Source: Archegozetes longisetosus
Lineage: Eukaryota > Arthropoda > Arachnida > Sarcoptiformes > Trhypochthoniidae
Direction: 5' to 3'
Length of the DNA stretch: 64,000 bases
NCBI GenBank assembly: GCA_018873245.2
Contig: JAEMBT020000072.1
Span: 62,001 to 126,000 of the forward strand
Shown in pieces: positions 47,383-56,899 of this stretch. Both the position numbers and the translations under genes were made by a program. Below the pieces are notes generated by a model, which saw only the letters and a list, made by a program, of their open reading frames with translations, did no database searches and was not told where the DNA came from. Every line of letters begins with the position of its first letter. The stretch's first letter is position 1.

Positions 47383-47964
47383 AGGGAATCTAAATTCATA
47401 TGTAGTTTGTTTATAATAGTGTAACGAATCCTACTTTGAGTATACGGTATAACAAAAGAGACTTTTTAGTTTATTTCTTAGAGATCATTTCTTTGGCATT
47501 TCCTCAAAGCATATCTTTGGATCATAGGAAAATTTTCAAACTTGTTAATCTTTCCTCAAATTTAACTTGATCACTTTCATAACATTATGAAACTATTGAT
47601 TTTGATTGTAATTTATTATAATATTAGGCATTTAAACAAGTATTTGTATAACAGTTATGTAAATCTTTTCACAACTTTATATTAATAAGTTTGTAGTGTC
47701 TAGTCGTGAATTTCTTAAACTTTTTCTCAACTCGATTATTTTAGAGTTTATCGTCTTCTAATTGTAAAAATTTGGCTCATTTCTGCAAATAAATGATAAC
47801 TGAAAACTGTCAAAAAACTCGATTTTTGGTCGATTCTTTAAAATATTTTTGCGTTCAACTACGGTTTTCTAATAAATTCTTCGAAAAATCAATTGTTTGA
47901 TTTGATACTAATTTCGCATAGTCTACTATAAGCCATATATGAAAGACTAGTAATTAGACATGTA
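47383..47964. other. AT-rich interval without recognisable features
   Basis: No gene or repeat ends are seen between the foldback element and the retroelement remnant. Confidence 0.5.
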
Positions 47965-48650
47965 ACTACAACCTCATATCATCTGCAGTACAACGGATTG
48001 ACTGAAAAATACAATCAAACATTAACTCAAATCATATCTAATTATGTGCCTAAATCTCAGGATTATTGGAACAGAGGGTTGCAGTGGGCTACATTCTCTT
48101 ACAATACTTCCCTTAATGCTACTACATAATACTCGCCATTCAGATTACTCTTTGGTAGAGAGCTAGTACTCCTTCAGATAGAGTCACAAGTGTTCCAATT
48201 TTAGGAGTTTGGTCTGAAGACCAATACCTAGAAACCTTAGACTATTCTATGCAGACTATCAGGGATGCATAATAAAGTTGTTGAGAACATTCGTAGGCTG
48301 CGTAAAGGAACAAGTTATACTACGACAAGCGCCACCGAAATACCACTTTCAAAGAAGACTGTGCTCGTATTTTATCCGACAAAAATAGTAGGATGATCAA
48401 AAAAGCAATGCACTCTTTTCATGTTCCATTTACTATCAAGAAATACTATGCTAACGGGGTAAACTATGAAGTTGAGGGATCCTTAAGCGGTAAGAAAATC
48501 GTCATAGACTGCGTTCATGTCAGTAGAATCAAACCGTACTCCGACAGAGGACAACTAATGTCGAGGTTGGAAGCACTGATAGTAGACGACTTTGATCTTG
48601 AGACAAATCACTACGGGACACTAACGAAACTGAAATTGATGAATACATGA
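47965..48650 (+). pseudogene. Ty3/gypsy-like integrase remnant
   Basis: The first segment (47,965 to about 48,210) reads like the C-terminal part of a gypsy integrase core: YNGLTEKYNQTLTQII, then DYWNRGLQWATFSYNTS and, after a stop, YSPFRLLFGRE. After a degraded stretch, an open frame at 48,393-48,650 contains FTIKKYYANGVNYEV and VIDCVHVSRIKPY. The latter resembles the small C-terminal domain that follows the integrase core in Ty3/gypsy pol. Stops and frameshifts separate the pieces, and no protease, reverse transcriptase or LTR is visible upstream. A dead fragment. Confidence 0.78.
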
Positions 48651-49515
48651 TTACAAAGCAGGAACCTGTTATTAATTCCTCCACAGAGATGTAAGATTTT
48701 GAACCAAAACCAAATGAACCCATGTATAATCTGTATTTTGACCTTAGGTATAATTTATTGTAACAGAAAAAGGTCTACTAACTGATGCAAGCCCAACAAT
48801 GAAATAAAGCACGAAAAAATACCTTTAGATACTATACCTAGTGAAGAAAAGCCTGAGGCCACTAAAAGTAAAAGCTATACAAAATCTGTTTTACAACCCT
48901 GAACAGGCTATAATGCTGACCATTATATTAGCTTTTATACTACCTACATAGGGTGACCACCCGTCCCGTTTTTTCAAAGGTAAAGGATAAAAATCCCGTC
49001 AGATCATAAACTGTCGACGGGACAGTTAGTTGTCCCGTCTTTCAACTTTCATTCATAAAAATCTGTTTTGAAAAATATTTCTCAGAAATTCAAACATTAC
49101 ATTTATTTTGCAAATACCAAGGGATTAGAAAATTCAGTTTAATCTTTTGAGCACTTGTTGTTTAAAAGCAAAAGTTTTAGAATTAATCTGTTTGTTTTAC
49201 CTTGACTTATATCTTGTATAAACCAATACTTCTTACTTTTGTCTCATTCAATACTTATATCTATTTGATGTTGTTCTATCAAATAAGTTAATGTTACTTT
49301 TCATTCATTTTAATTCAATTCATTTAGAGCTGTACAAATGTTCTATGATTTCAACATTCTCGAACTTTCTAGAGCATTCTAGAAACTAGTAGAGTATTAC
49401 TGTTCCAATTTAAGGACGGTAAAATAGAGCGATATCTAACTCTTAAAGCATGAAATATAACTAGAGTTTTAGCGGAATAAAATACAGTGAAACATATTTA
49501 TGATAAACGATTCAA
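48651..49515. other. Interval with an hAT-like end motif
   Basis: At 48,957-48,977, GGGTGACCACCCGTCCCG resembles the terminal repeat of some hAT elements, and a nearby CGGGACAGTT with an inverted GTCCCG forms a small hairpin (48,990-49,040). No opposite end was found, so this may be a truncated MITE. The rest is AT-rich without a gene. Confidence 0.4.
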
Positions 49516-50120
49516 GGGGTGAATCCGGGCTAATGGGTCTAAAGGGGTTCTCGACCTCCCACCCCCAAGTGTGATATATCATTGGATTCAGTTCGTCAAG
49601 CTAAACATTTTGATACTACACTTGACCACTTTTGATCCGAACCTGACCACTTCTGGACAACTCCCGACGGGAGTGACTGACCTCGGCAAGTGATATATCA
49701 TTAAACTCAGGACATCGGACTGAACATTTGGATACCTCACTTGGTCAATTATCTCAAGCAGTTCTCGAGATATCCATCATTGTTTGGTTTAGTACCTCGT
49801 AATGGACAAACCTGGATTCTCGAGTCATAACCTAAACAAGCCTGATATAAACTAAGGAAGAATAAGTTAGGTCGCTTCGCGATCTAACCTATTATACCTT
49901 AGTTTATATCAGGTTTGGCTTGGGTTACAACTGGGTTGAGCCAGGTTTACCCATTTTAGAGGGGGTCAGGTCTCGGTGGCCAGAAGTGATCAGGTTCGGG
50001 TTGGAAGTAGTCAAGTATGGTATCAAAATGATCAGCTCAACGAACTGAATCCAATGATGCATTACGCTTGAAGGTAGGGGGTCGAGAACCCCCTTAGACC
50101 CATTAGCCCGGATTTACCCC
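49516..50120. mobile_element. Palindromic element of 605 bases
   Basis: The outer 170 bases on each side are imperfect reverse complements (AATCCGGGCTAATGGGTCTA at left, its counterpart at right). At the centre (about 49,846-49,912) is a tight hairpin built on TATAAACTAAGG, GGTCGCTTCGCGATCT and the reverse. The left half also holds a partial direct duplication of the GATATATCATT block. It is more GC-rich than its surroundings and non-coding. It separates the integrase and envelope remnants. Confidence 0.8.
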
Positions 50121-51068
50121 ACAGAAATTCAACTTCAGTTTCAATTTTAGATCGAACGGTTTATCTGACAATTCCAAATGATTTAAAAGATAATTGACGA
50201 AACTTTTGGTTAATAACTCGTCAAACTCTTATCGTAATTTTGTGTGATTTCATTCAAATAGCAGATCATACTTTCTCTTTTATTACAATCGGTTTTATCT
50301 AATAAAGGATTGCGAGAGTAGTCCCAGACCTGTTGTCTATTGATATAGTTTACAAGTGAAGTTTGGTATTACAGTAGGTTTCAATGGGTGGGGAAATATA
50401 CAATTAATTAAATATATTTATTACTTCGTTAATTTGCTATTTTGTCATTGAATTTTATATATGAAAAAAACAATGAAATTAAAAGCAAAAATTGAGTCGA
50501 AATCAATTTTGTGAGTGAAATAAAAAATTTTAGAAGATTAATATGAATTACAATAAATTTACTAATTTAACAGAATATAATTGTGAAAATATGAGTTAAT
50601 GATGAATAAAAAGCTTTAAAATATTGAACACAAGTAAACTTCAAGTTATATGAATTCATGAAACAAATATAAAAGTTATATTTTCACAAATTTTCATAGT
50701 AAAAATTATGACCTAAATCAGATTTACGTTTATCTTTATATTAATTTATTGGTTTAAGTTTAATTTTATATTTAAATAAATATAGTAGAGATACAAGAAG
50801 TGGTTAAATATTTTTATCAGTATTGATGCCATATTATCATTTTTTTGAAAATTTACACATCTGTATCGCTTAATTTAGCAGAAATGATCAGATACTTGCT
50901 ACTATTTTTATGTTTACTGAGTATTGTAGCAAGCTATAGGTCTTCAAGTATCCATGACATTAGATTTTAGCTTAAGCCGCAGCTCATGGTCTACAGATAA
51001 ATAAATTAGGGTCTGGTCTTGTATTTAATTCCCAATGGTCTCATATCATTCGATCAAAATGGCCTACA
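50121..51068. other. AT-rich interval before the envelope remnant
   Basis: I see no gene or repeat ends. It may be degraded retroelement sequence, but nothing supports that directly. Confidence 0.45.
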
Positions 51069-51650
51069 TTGTCAGCCCTAAATTGGGAAACAAAACTTAT
51101 TAAATTTCGCGTACTACCTTATTTCAGTAAAATGGTACCAGATGATAAAGCTTCTGAACGAATTTATCAATTACTATCAATGTGTAACAAATTAAATGAC
51201 AGTTTAGAATATTTAGCTAGTTCAATAAATCAATTATATCTTGGCATCTCTGAAGAAGTGACACATCAGCGGCATGAAAGGTCCATTTTGCCCTTTGCAG
51301 GTGAGATTCTTAGAGAGTTATTTGGAACGGGTACAGAAAAGGATGAAATCAGATTGAGCAAAAAGATAAACTATCCATGATGTAGGATATGCAAAAGAAT
51401 ACTACAGTTACTTTAGCTAAAAGCTTCTTAGGTATATCAGAAATTATGGACTCTAGAAGTAAACAGGTAAATCAAGCATTAAGTGTCTTAGGTGAACATT
51501 TAAACATACTTGATAGCGAGATCAAGAAAATATGACATTTTGTGTCCTCTCTAGAGTTATATGATCATTATGTTATACAAGCACAATTCAATATGATTAA
51601 TTCAATCTCGTCTGCATTTTCTGCTATATATAACGTTACACTTTTGTGAA
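51069..51650 (+). pseudogene. Errantivirus-type envelope (F-like) remnant
   Basis: A 103-codon open segment without an ATG (51,069-51,380) is followed, in a different frame, by another open stretch to about 51,650 with stops. The first carries a basic RHER site followed at once by a hydrophobic glycine-containing segment and an LFGT motif. That is the layout of the cleavage site and fusion peptide in F-type envelope proteins of insect errantiviruses and baculoviruses. The second is heptad-rich, as expected next in such proteins. The signal peptide and most of the ectodomain are missing, and no transmembrane anchor is visible. It lies downstream of integrase, as env does in errantiviruses. It is dead. 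Confidence 0.62.
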
Positions 51651-51710
51651 ATGCTTTTAATTCTTGGGAAACAGTTCTGCTTCAGCTAAGACAGGGCTAT
51701 TTGCCATTTA

Positions 51711-52067
51711 ATGTTGTTCCATGTCCGGAATGGCCGAACATCGCTCGACGACGCCTCGAGATAAGGTCGTCCTATTGAAGTAACTACAGATGCGAATGTG
51801 TCTGCAGTTCGTGACCTCGTGGTGGTAGATCCGGCCATAATACTGTCTCAGGTGTCGGAGATATTGAAGATCTCGACAGAGAGAGCACACAATATTATGC
51901 GCAATATTTTGGGTTTGAGACACGTCTGTGTTCAATGGGTCCCTCATTTATTGACTGAACAACAAATGGAGACCCGCAAAAGATTGTGTCAACAGAACCT
52001 CAAGATGTTTGAAGATAAGGGTCCGGACATCCGGAGGGTCCGGTTTAAATTACAGGATTTAGAATGA
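51711..52067 (+). pseudogene. Mariner transposase N-terminal fragment
   Basis: A single frame with one stop reads RNGRTSLDD, then GRPIEVTT, VRDLVV, the helix-turn-helix part SEILKISTERAHNIM and WVPHLLTEQQ. These are hallmarks of the N-terminal DNA-binding half of mariner transposases (SETMAR-like). The catalytic half is absent after 52,067. The fragment overlaps no terminal repeats that I could define. Confidence 0.82.
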
Positions 52068-52820
52068 CAAGGAATACTATGGGCCAATGGAGTGAAAATA
52101 TTGAAATAAACTTCTTGATTAGCACACCTTAGAGGAATGGAAAATTTATGTATGCGCTTTCTTGAGTTTTGGATACTGTGACTAATTTTAATATGTGATG
52201 TTTCCCAATCATTAGTACCTATACCTAAACTATATAAAAACATGATGAAATTGAATGAACGTTCAATCGGAGGAGATAAGAGAATACTCAACTTCAAGAA
52301 AAATGACAAGAACTTTATCTACGACTTGACTCTTCGAAAATTTGATGGCAAAGTATCAACACTACCTTTGACTCACAACGAAATTAAAAAGATCAATTTT
52401 ATGAATGATAAAATATTCTCTAAATGCAATTTTAATAAATCTAATTAGATTAGAAATTAATTCACAAATAAAACCTGTATGAAAATTTTATTATAATTAC
52501 TGAATAATAAAAGTGAATTCAAATTGTTAAAGATTTCCTTAATTCTTAATTATTATTTATATTTTAATTAAACGATTTAGTTTTGATGTTTAAGATGTAC
52601 TCTAGATGTAGTTAATTTAGAGTACAGTACTACAGGAAATACAATTAATATACAGTCATGGAAAAATCTAAAGTACCTACTAAATTTGATCTAGTTCATT
52701 ATTCTTTAGTTCGATTTTGATTTCAGAAATATGGTTTGTGAGTAATCATGGAAGGAATTGTTTGAAAATTTTTTTTTCAAAAATTCATCGTGGTAAATTT
52801 TTTATAACACATTCTATAAC
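52068..52820. other. Interval with one unidentified short open frame
   Basis: An open frame of 68 codons at 52,242-52,448 starts with ATG and is lysine-rich (NEIKKINFMNDKIF). It could be a scrap of the retroelement, but no family is recognised. The remainder is AT-rich. Confidence 0.35.
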
Positions 52821-53189
52821 TTGAATACTACAAGGTATATTTCAGATTTTTCGGTTCCATTTTGTAAAGCTTGGAAATTGAGTCGACACGTGTTTAAGGA
52901 AATTTTTGAAAAATTACTCAATTGATCGTGGTAGTTTGTTAAACGTTAATGTAATCAATGCAATAGAGTTAAAGTTCAGGTAATTTATAAAGTTTAGAGC
53001 TTATGGGAAAGTGACGTAGAAATCAAACAGCGATTAAGTAAGAATTGTATTGATTATATTAACGTTTAACAAACTACCACGATCAATTGAGTAATTTTTC
53101 AAAAATTTCCTTAAACACGTGTCGACTCAATTTCCAAGCTTTACAAAATGGAACTGAAAAATCTGAAATATACCTTGTAGTATTCAAAT
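52821..53189. repeat. Near-perfect 146-base hairpin
   Basis: The arms 52,821-52,966 and 53,044-53,189 are reverse complements with about three mismatches, separated by a 77-base loop. The high identity, in an area full of worn relics, implies a recent origin or active correction. No coding sequence. The ends begin TTGAATACTACAAGG. Confidence 0.88.
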
Positions 53190-53319
53190 TATTTGGGTTA
53201 GGTTAGGTTTCACATTAGCCTCACAACAGTGCGAAACAAGAAGTGGCGACACCGGAACCGGAAGTGACGTCACAAACCGGAAGTTCCGGCTAGACAAACC
53301 AGATACCTTCTACTACGCC

Positions 53320-53841
53320 ATTCGAATGTCTTGAACCATCGCCTTTATAGTGGTTGCTGAGCGACGCTTAGGCTAACTTATAATCAAACTTAGAAAAAAT
53401 ATTTCAACCTCAGCAAGTCACTCGTTATCATATAGTTAATTGATTTTTATAGAGTGGTATTCAAAATTTCAAAGGTGAGTAGCTCTTGAAGCGTTCATCT
53501 GATATGCTTAAGACTTGTATTTCTGGAAACGGTGCGCAAACACCTTTGAATTGATGTGCATATCATCATCTGTTCCAATAGGTCCTCTGATGAACATCGG
53601 CGATAGGCACATCATCTCAAAGGTAGTTGCACACACATACTAGGAATGTAAGTCTTAAGCATCTGAGCTGAACGCTTCAAGAGTTATCCACTTAAAATTT
53701 TGAATACCACTCTTAAAAAATCAAATGACTATATGATAACGAGTGCCCTGTCGAGGTTTAAATAGTTTTCAACGTTTGGTTATAAGTCAGCCCTAAGGGT
53801 CGCTCAGCAACCACTATAAAGGCGATGGTTTAAGATATTCT
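53320..53841. mobile_element. Foldback element of 0.52 kb
   Basis: The outer ends pair (AACCATCGCCTTTATAGTGG with its reverse), and a second inner pair of about 100 bases lies at 53,420-53,522 and 53,645-53,745 (CACTCGTTATCATATAG, then AAGCGTTCATCTGA). The central 110 bases are unpaired. The two halves have diverged more than in the neighbouring hairpin. Non-coding. Confidence 0.75.
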
Positions 53842-54128
53842 AATAATATGCTATCAGTATACAAAATAATTTTTAAAATGAAAAGTACAAAGTGAGCAGT
53901 AGAAAGTAAAAAAGCGATGAAGGACTTGGGCCGCCATACATAAGTTATCCCAACACTATCATACGAAACAACTGAGATAATGGCATGAAAAGTAAAGCCA
54001 GTGGAAAAGAGTTTAGCCTTTAAGAGAATAATAAGCAAAAATACCATAGAACGGTACTTCTTAGACAACGATCCGATTACCCCAAGCACAATAGCAATGC
54101 TCAGAATGTTTTGGAATATCTTTTTCAC
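53842..54128 (-). pseudogene. Hydrophobic open fragment, possible receptor piece
   Basis: An open frame without a true ATG (it begins GTG) encodes about 95 residues with two or three hydrophobic runs (NILSIAIVLGVIGSL, MVFLLIILLKAKLF, FVLFILKIILY). It runs into the foldback element at its 3' end. The part near 53,842-53,950 is homologous to 8,724-8,870. It may be the N-terminal part of a membrane protein; no family signature is seen. Confidence 0.35.
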
Positions 54129-54480
54129 CTAATAATTCAGATTCGCCGTATATCTCAATGATATTAAATTGTTATAATTAATGGTTCCTATAGAAAAAGT
54201 TGGGACAAGACTGCGTGACAGCACCTTCGGAATGAAATGGAACGGATTAGAGTTACGACTCAACGAGATGGAATGGGCGCGTTTGACTCGATCTTTGCAC
54301 ATCTAGTGGAAATTTGATAGTTCTTGCAAGCTAATTTTACATTGTAGCACTATTTCCAGTTGAAACAAGTACCAAGCAGAATATGCGTAGTTCTTAGCTC
54401 AGGTTAGAAGGATTCAGGAATTTAAGCGTAGCTGAGTTGTGAAAAATTGCTTTTGATATGCAACTATTGTTTCTGGAAGT
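54129..54480. other. Interval without recognisable features
   Basis: Nothing gene-like is visible between the hydrophobic fragment and the flank of the right twin. Confidence 0.45.
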
Positions 54481-55105
54481 AAGCTCAATCATTAAACTGC
54501 TAAGAATATGAATGAAAGGTGCGTCTGGCTATGTACATTTTTTCAATTAATTACTGATCAATTTTAGCTGACAAGCGGTGTTATTTATCTTGTGATTAAT
54601 AAGATCCATAAGTAATTATAGTTTTCGATTAGATTCAAAATATTTTTGTGTAGTTTACAATTTATTCACAAAGTATTGTCATTGAATTGGCATACTTTGT
54701 GAATGATGCGCAAAACTCATTGAATCTAACTGAAAAAATATCATGATTATTGCATCTAAATAATCAAAAAGTATCAAACGCCGTTTGTCATTTAAAGTTG
54801 ATCGATAACTAATTGAAAAAATGCGCGTTGCCAGACACACCTTTGATCATGATTTCACACAAATGTTTTACATTGAAACAAGTGAGCAACAAGTAACATG
54901 TAACAAGTTGACGTCTCAGCCATTTTTAAAGGATATAATTAAAACCGTTATCTGAAAATATAAGAATTTTATCTGTAGTGCTCGAAGAATCTTAACTCTG
55001 TTTTAATCTAATACTCACATAGCATCGAAAGTCGAAAATGTTATTTTCAAGAATAAAATTCAACATTTGAGTCAGTGATGAAAAATATTGATCAAAAATC
55101 ATTGA
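54481..55105. repeat. 3' flank of right twin, inverted-repeat partner of 45,063-45,560
   Basis: Reverse-complement homology to the left flank, including the GCGTCTGGCT block and a palindromic core (CACAAAGTATTGTCA with CATACTTTGTG, 54,665-54,715). No gene. Confidence 0.65.
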
Positions 55106-56875
55106 TTACTCTGTTTGATCGTTTTCTATAATTAACGCATTTAATATGCGAGAGTTTTTCATACTTTTCTCGCAATCGACTAATAGCCGCCAATTCAATG
55201 ATATAGATTTTATGTGTTCATATGCTAGTGAAGACATGACATTCATGACTAAAATGAATATTAAATAAAACAGGACTACAGCATAAATAAAAGCAAATCT
55301 TGTGAAAATCCCGATTTTGGTGGATTGCCATAAAAAGACACGCATTCATAAGTGTTAAGAAAGTGATGACAACCCTAAATAGGTGTTACCCAATAATTGC
55401 AGTTATAGTCCTGAAATGCGAAGAGTATTGTGTTAAATGAAGTTAACCAACGCTTAAAAATCGAATTCTGGAATCTGGCTCTTTCATTCTTGACTGAATT
55501 TTCAAGTAGAGGTATATTATTTAAAAATGCTATTTGCCGAATGTGATAATTAGAACTGAAATGAATACTAAGTTCTAGGATCAAACTCAAGACAATTTCA
55601 TAGAATACCAATGGATAGAACAATTTATAGTTTAGAGTCAGAGCTGTAATATGTATAAAAAATGTGAGCAAAGCAGTTATGTATGCGCTTATATGATGCA
55701 AACTGAATAATAATTTTGAATAACTACATATAGCTTATGCTTCTTTTGTTAAACCAATACTTTTTGGTGAAAACCGCTTCAAATATTTCGAAATATGAAG
55801 ACTTTGTCACTTAAGTAATACCGGGTACTAGTCAGTTATGAAACTATATAGAGGTATTAATTGAGAGAATGCAATATTGAAGTGAATTTTCATGTTATAC
55901 AAGTAAGAGTAATCTCCAATAGGTATGCCAACTCTCCAGGTTTAAGACTTTCTCTCCAGTCTCCAGCTCGATCCTTAAGCTAAAGGCTATAATATCCAGC
56001 TTTTATTTAATTCATAAAACTATTTCAAATATCGTATGATTTAGTGAAATGAAAGTAAAACCAATTTTGATTCACGAAACTCCAACTTAATGCAAGAAAG
56101 ACTTTCACATACAAACTAAACTTATATTTAATACTGTTTTAATCCTTCAAATACTAACACTTGTACAACAAATCAATACACGCTCATTCAAAAGGATAAC
56201 TTATTCCGATAAGTATTAAGCTATTATTGATTTAAATAAGCATATTCTCATTCATTCAGTTTAATTCGTATTTTATTTCATCGTGAATCAATTGCAAATG
56301 ATTTTTCAAATGAATATTCAGCATAATGAAAATTTTATGGACAGATTAAGCAAATCGTTTCTGTACCTCAAGTCAAAGCTGAATTATGCATAAAATTGAA
56401 TTATTCTATGAGTTGTACAGAGTTTTATGGCCACGTATCAAAAGGCCGCGAGTTATTGGAAGCAGCTAAATCAGGAAAGAAAGATGATTTTAAAATTTAA
56501 TAAGATGTTGATTGTATAACTATGTGCTCAACTGAAAATTTTGTATACAAGGGCTCACTTTTGATATTTTTTCTCCAGCTTTCAGGCTGAGAGGTGTTGG
56601 CATCATTAATCTCCAACGCTTATGAAAGTATCAGGACTTTCTTCAGACGATAGCAAAGATATTATCATCTGCATCATGATTAATGCAAGTATTGGATTGC
56701 AAAATATCGAATGTCTTTGAGTGATAAATAATGGTTCCAAAGCAGTATAAATGAGTTCTCTCACCACGAATGACCACGTCTGATGGCAATATTTTGTTAG
56801 CATCGAAGATCATTTTCCGAATTGATAAGATCAATTCCGATTTGATATTTTATAAAAGCATCACTTTCAAATTGT
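55106..56875 (-). pseudogene. Membrane-protein (chemoreceptor-like) relic, right twin, with hAT insertion
   Basis: On the - strand the first block (about 56,875-56,640) carries ANKILPSDVVI and RTHLYCFG, matching the left twin. The second block (55,715-55,106) holds two open segments of 108 and 79 codons in different frames, with hydrophobic runs YITALLTFFIHITALTL and FAFIYAVVLFYLIFILVM and a polar end, SLNWRLLVDCEKSMKNS. A 689-base hAT relic lies between the blocks. The twin is better preserved than the left one, yet still has frame breaks. Chemoreceptor identity is an inference from membrane character and location. Confidence 0.5.
55919..56607 (+). mobile_element. hAT relic with C-terminal transposase fragment and target duplication
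   Basis: The ends ATAGGTATGCCAAC and GTTGGCATCATT are imperfect inverted repeats, and AGAGGTGTTGG is hAT-like. The 8-base target duplication AATCTCCA lies at 55,911-55,918 and 56,608-56,615. From about 56,280 to 56,505, broken + frames resemble the hAT C-terminal dimerisation domain (compare NLWTYEANRLTAPQFKVE in the second copy). Most of the transposase is deleted. It is absent from the left twin. Confidence 0.78.
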
Positions 56876-56899
56876 TTACTGAAAATTTTTCTAAGATCA

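Noticed and set aside
53203..53220. Two TTAGG units (also a loose run near 43,478-43,510)
   Set aside because: Far too short for telomeric sequence; chance in T-rich DNA or interstitial scraps at most.
53245..53295. CCGGAAGTGACGTCAC, which looks like a joined ETS and CRE promoter site
   Set aside because: It sits in a short GC-richer patch between two hairpin elements, with no gene or start site nearby; motif likeness alone is weak.
56606..56834. Two overlapping 63-65-codon frames taken as separate small genes
   Set aside because: They are two frames of one conserved block that has a matching partner at 43,974-44,220 and belong to the receptor-like relic.
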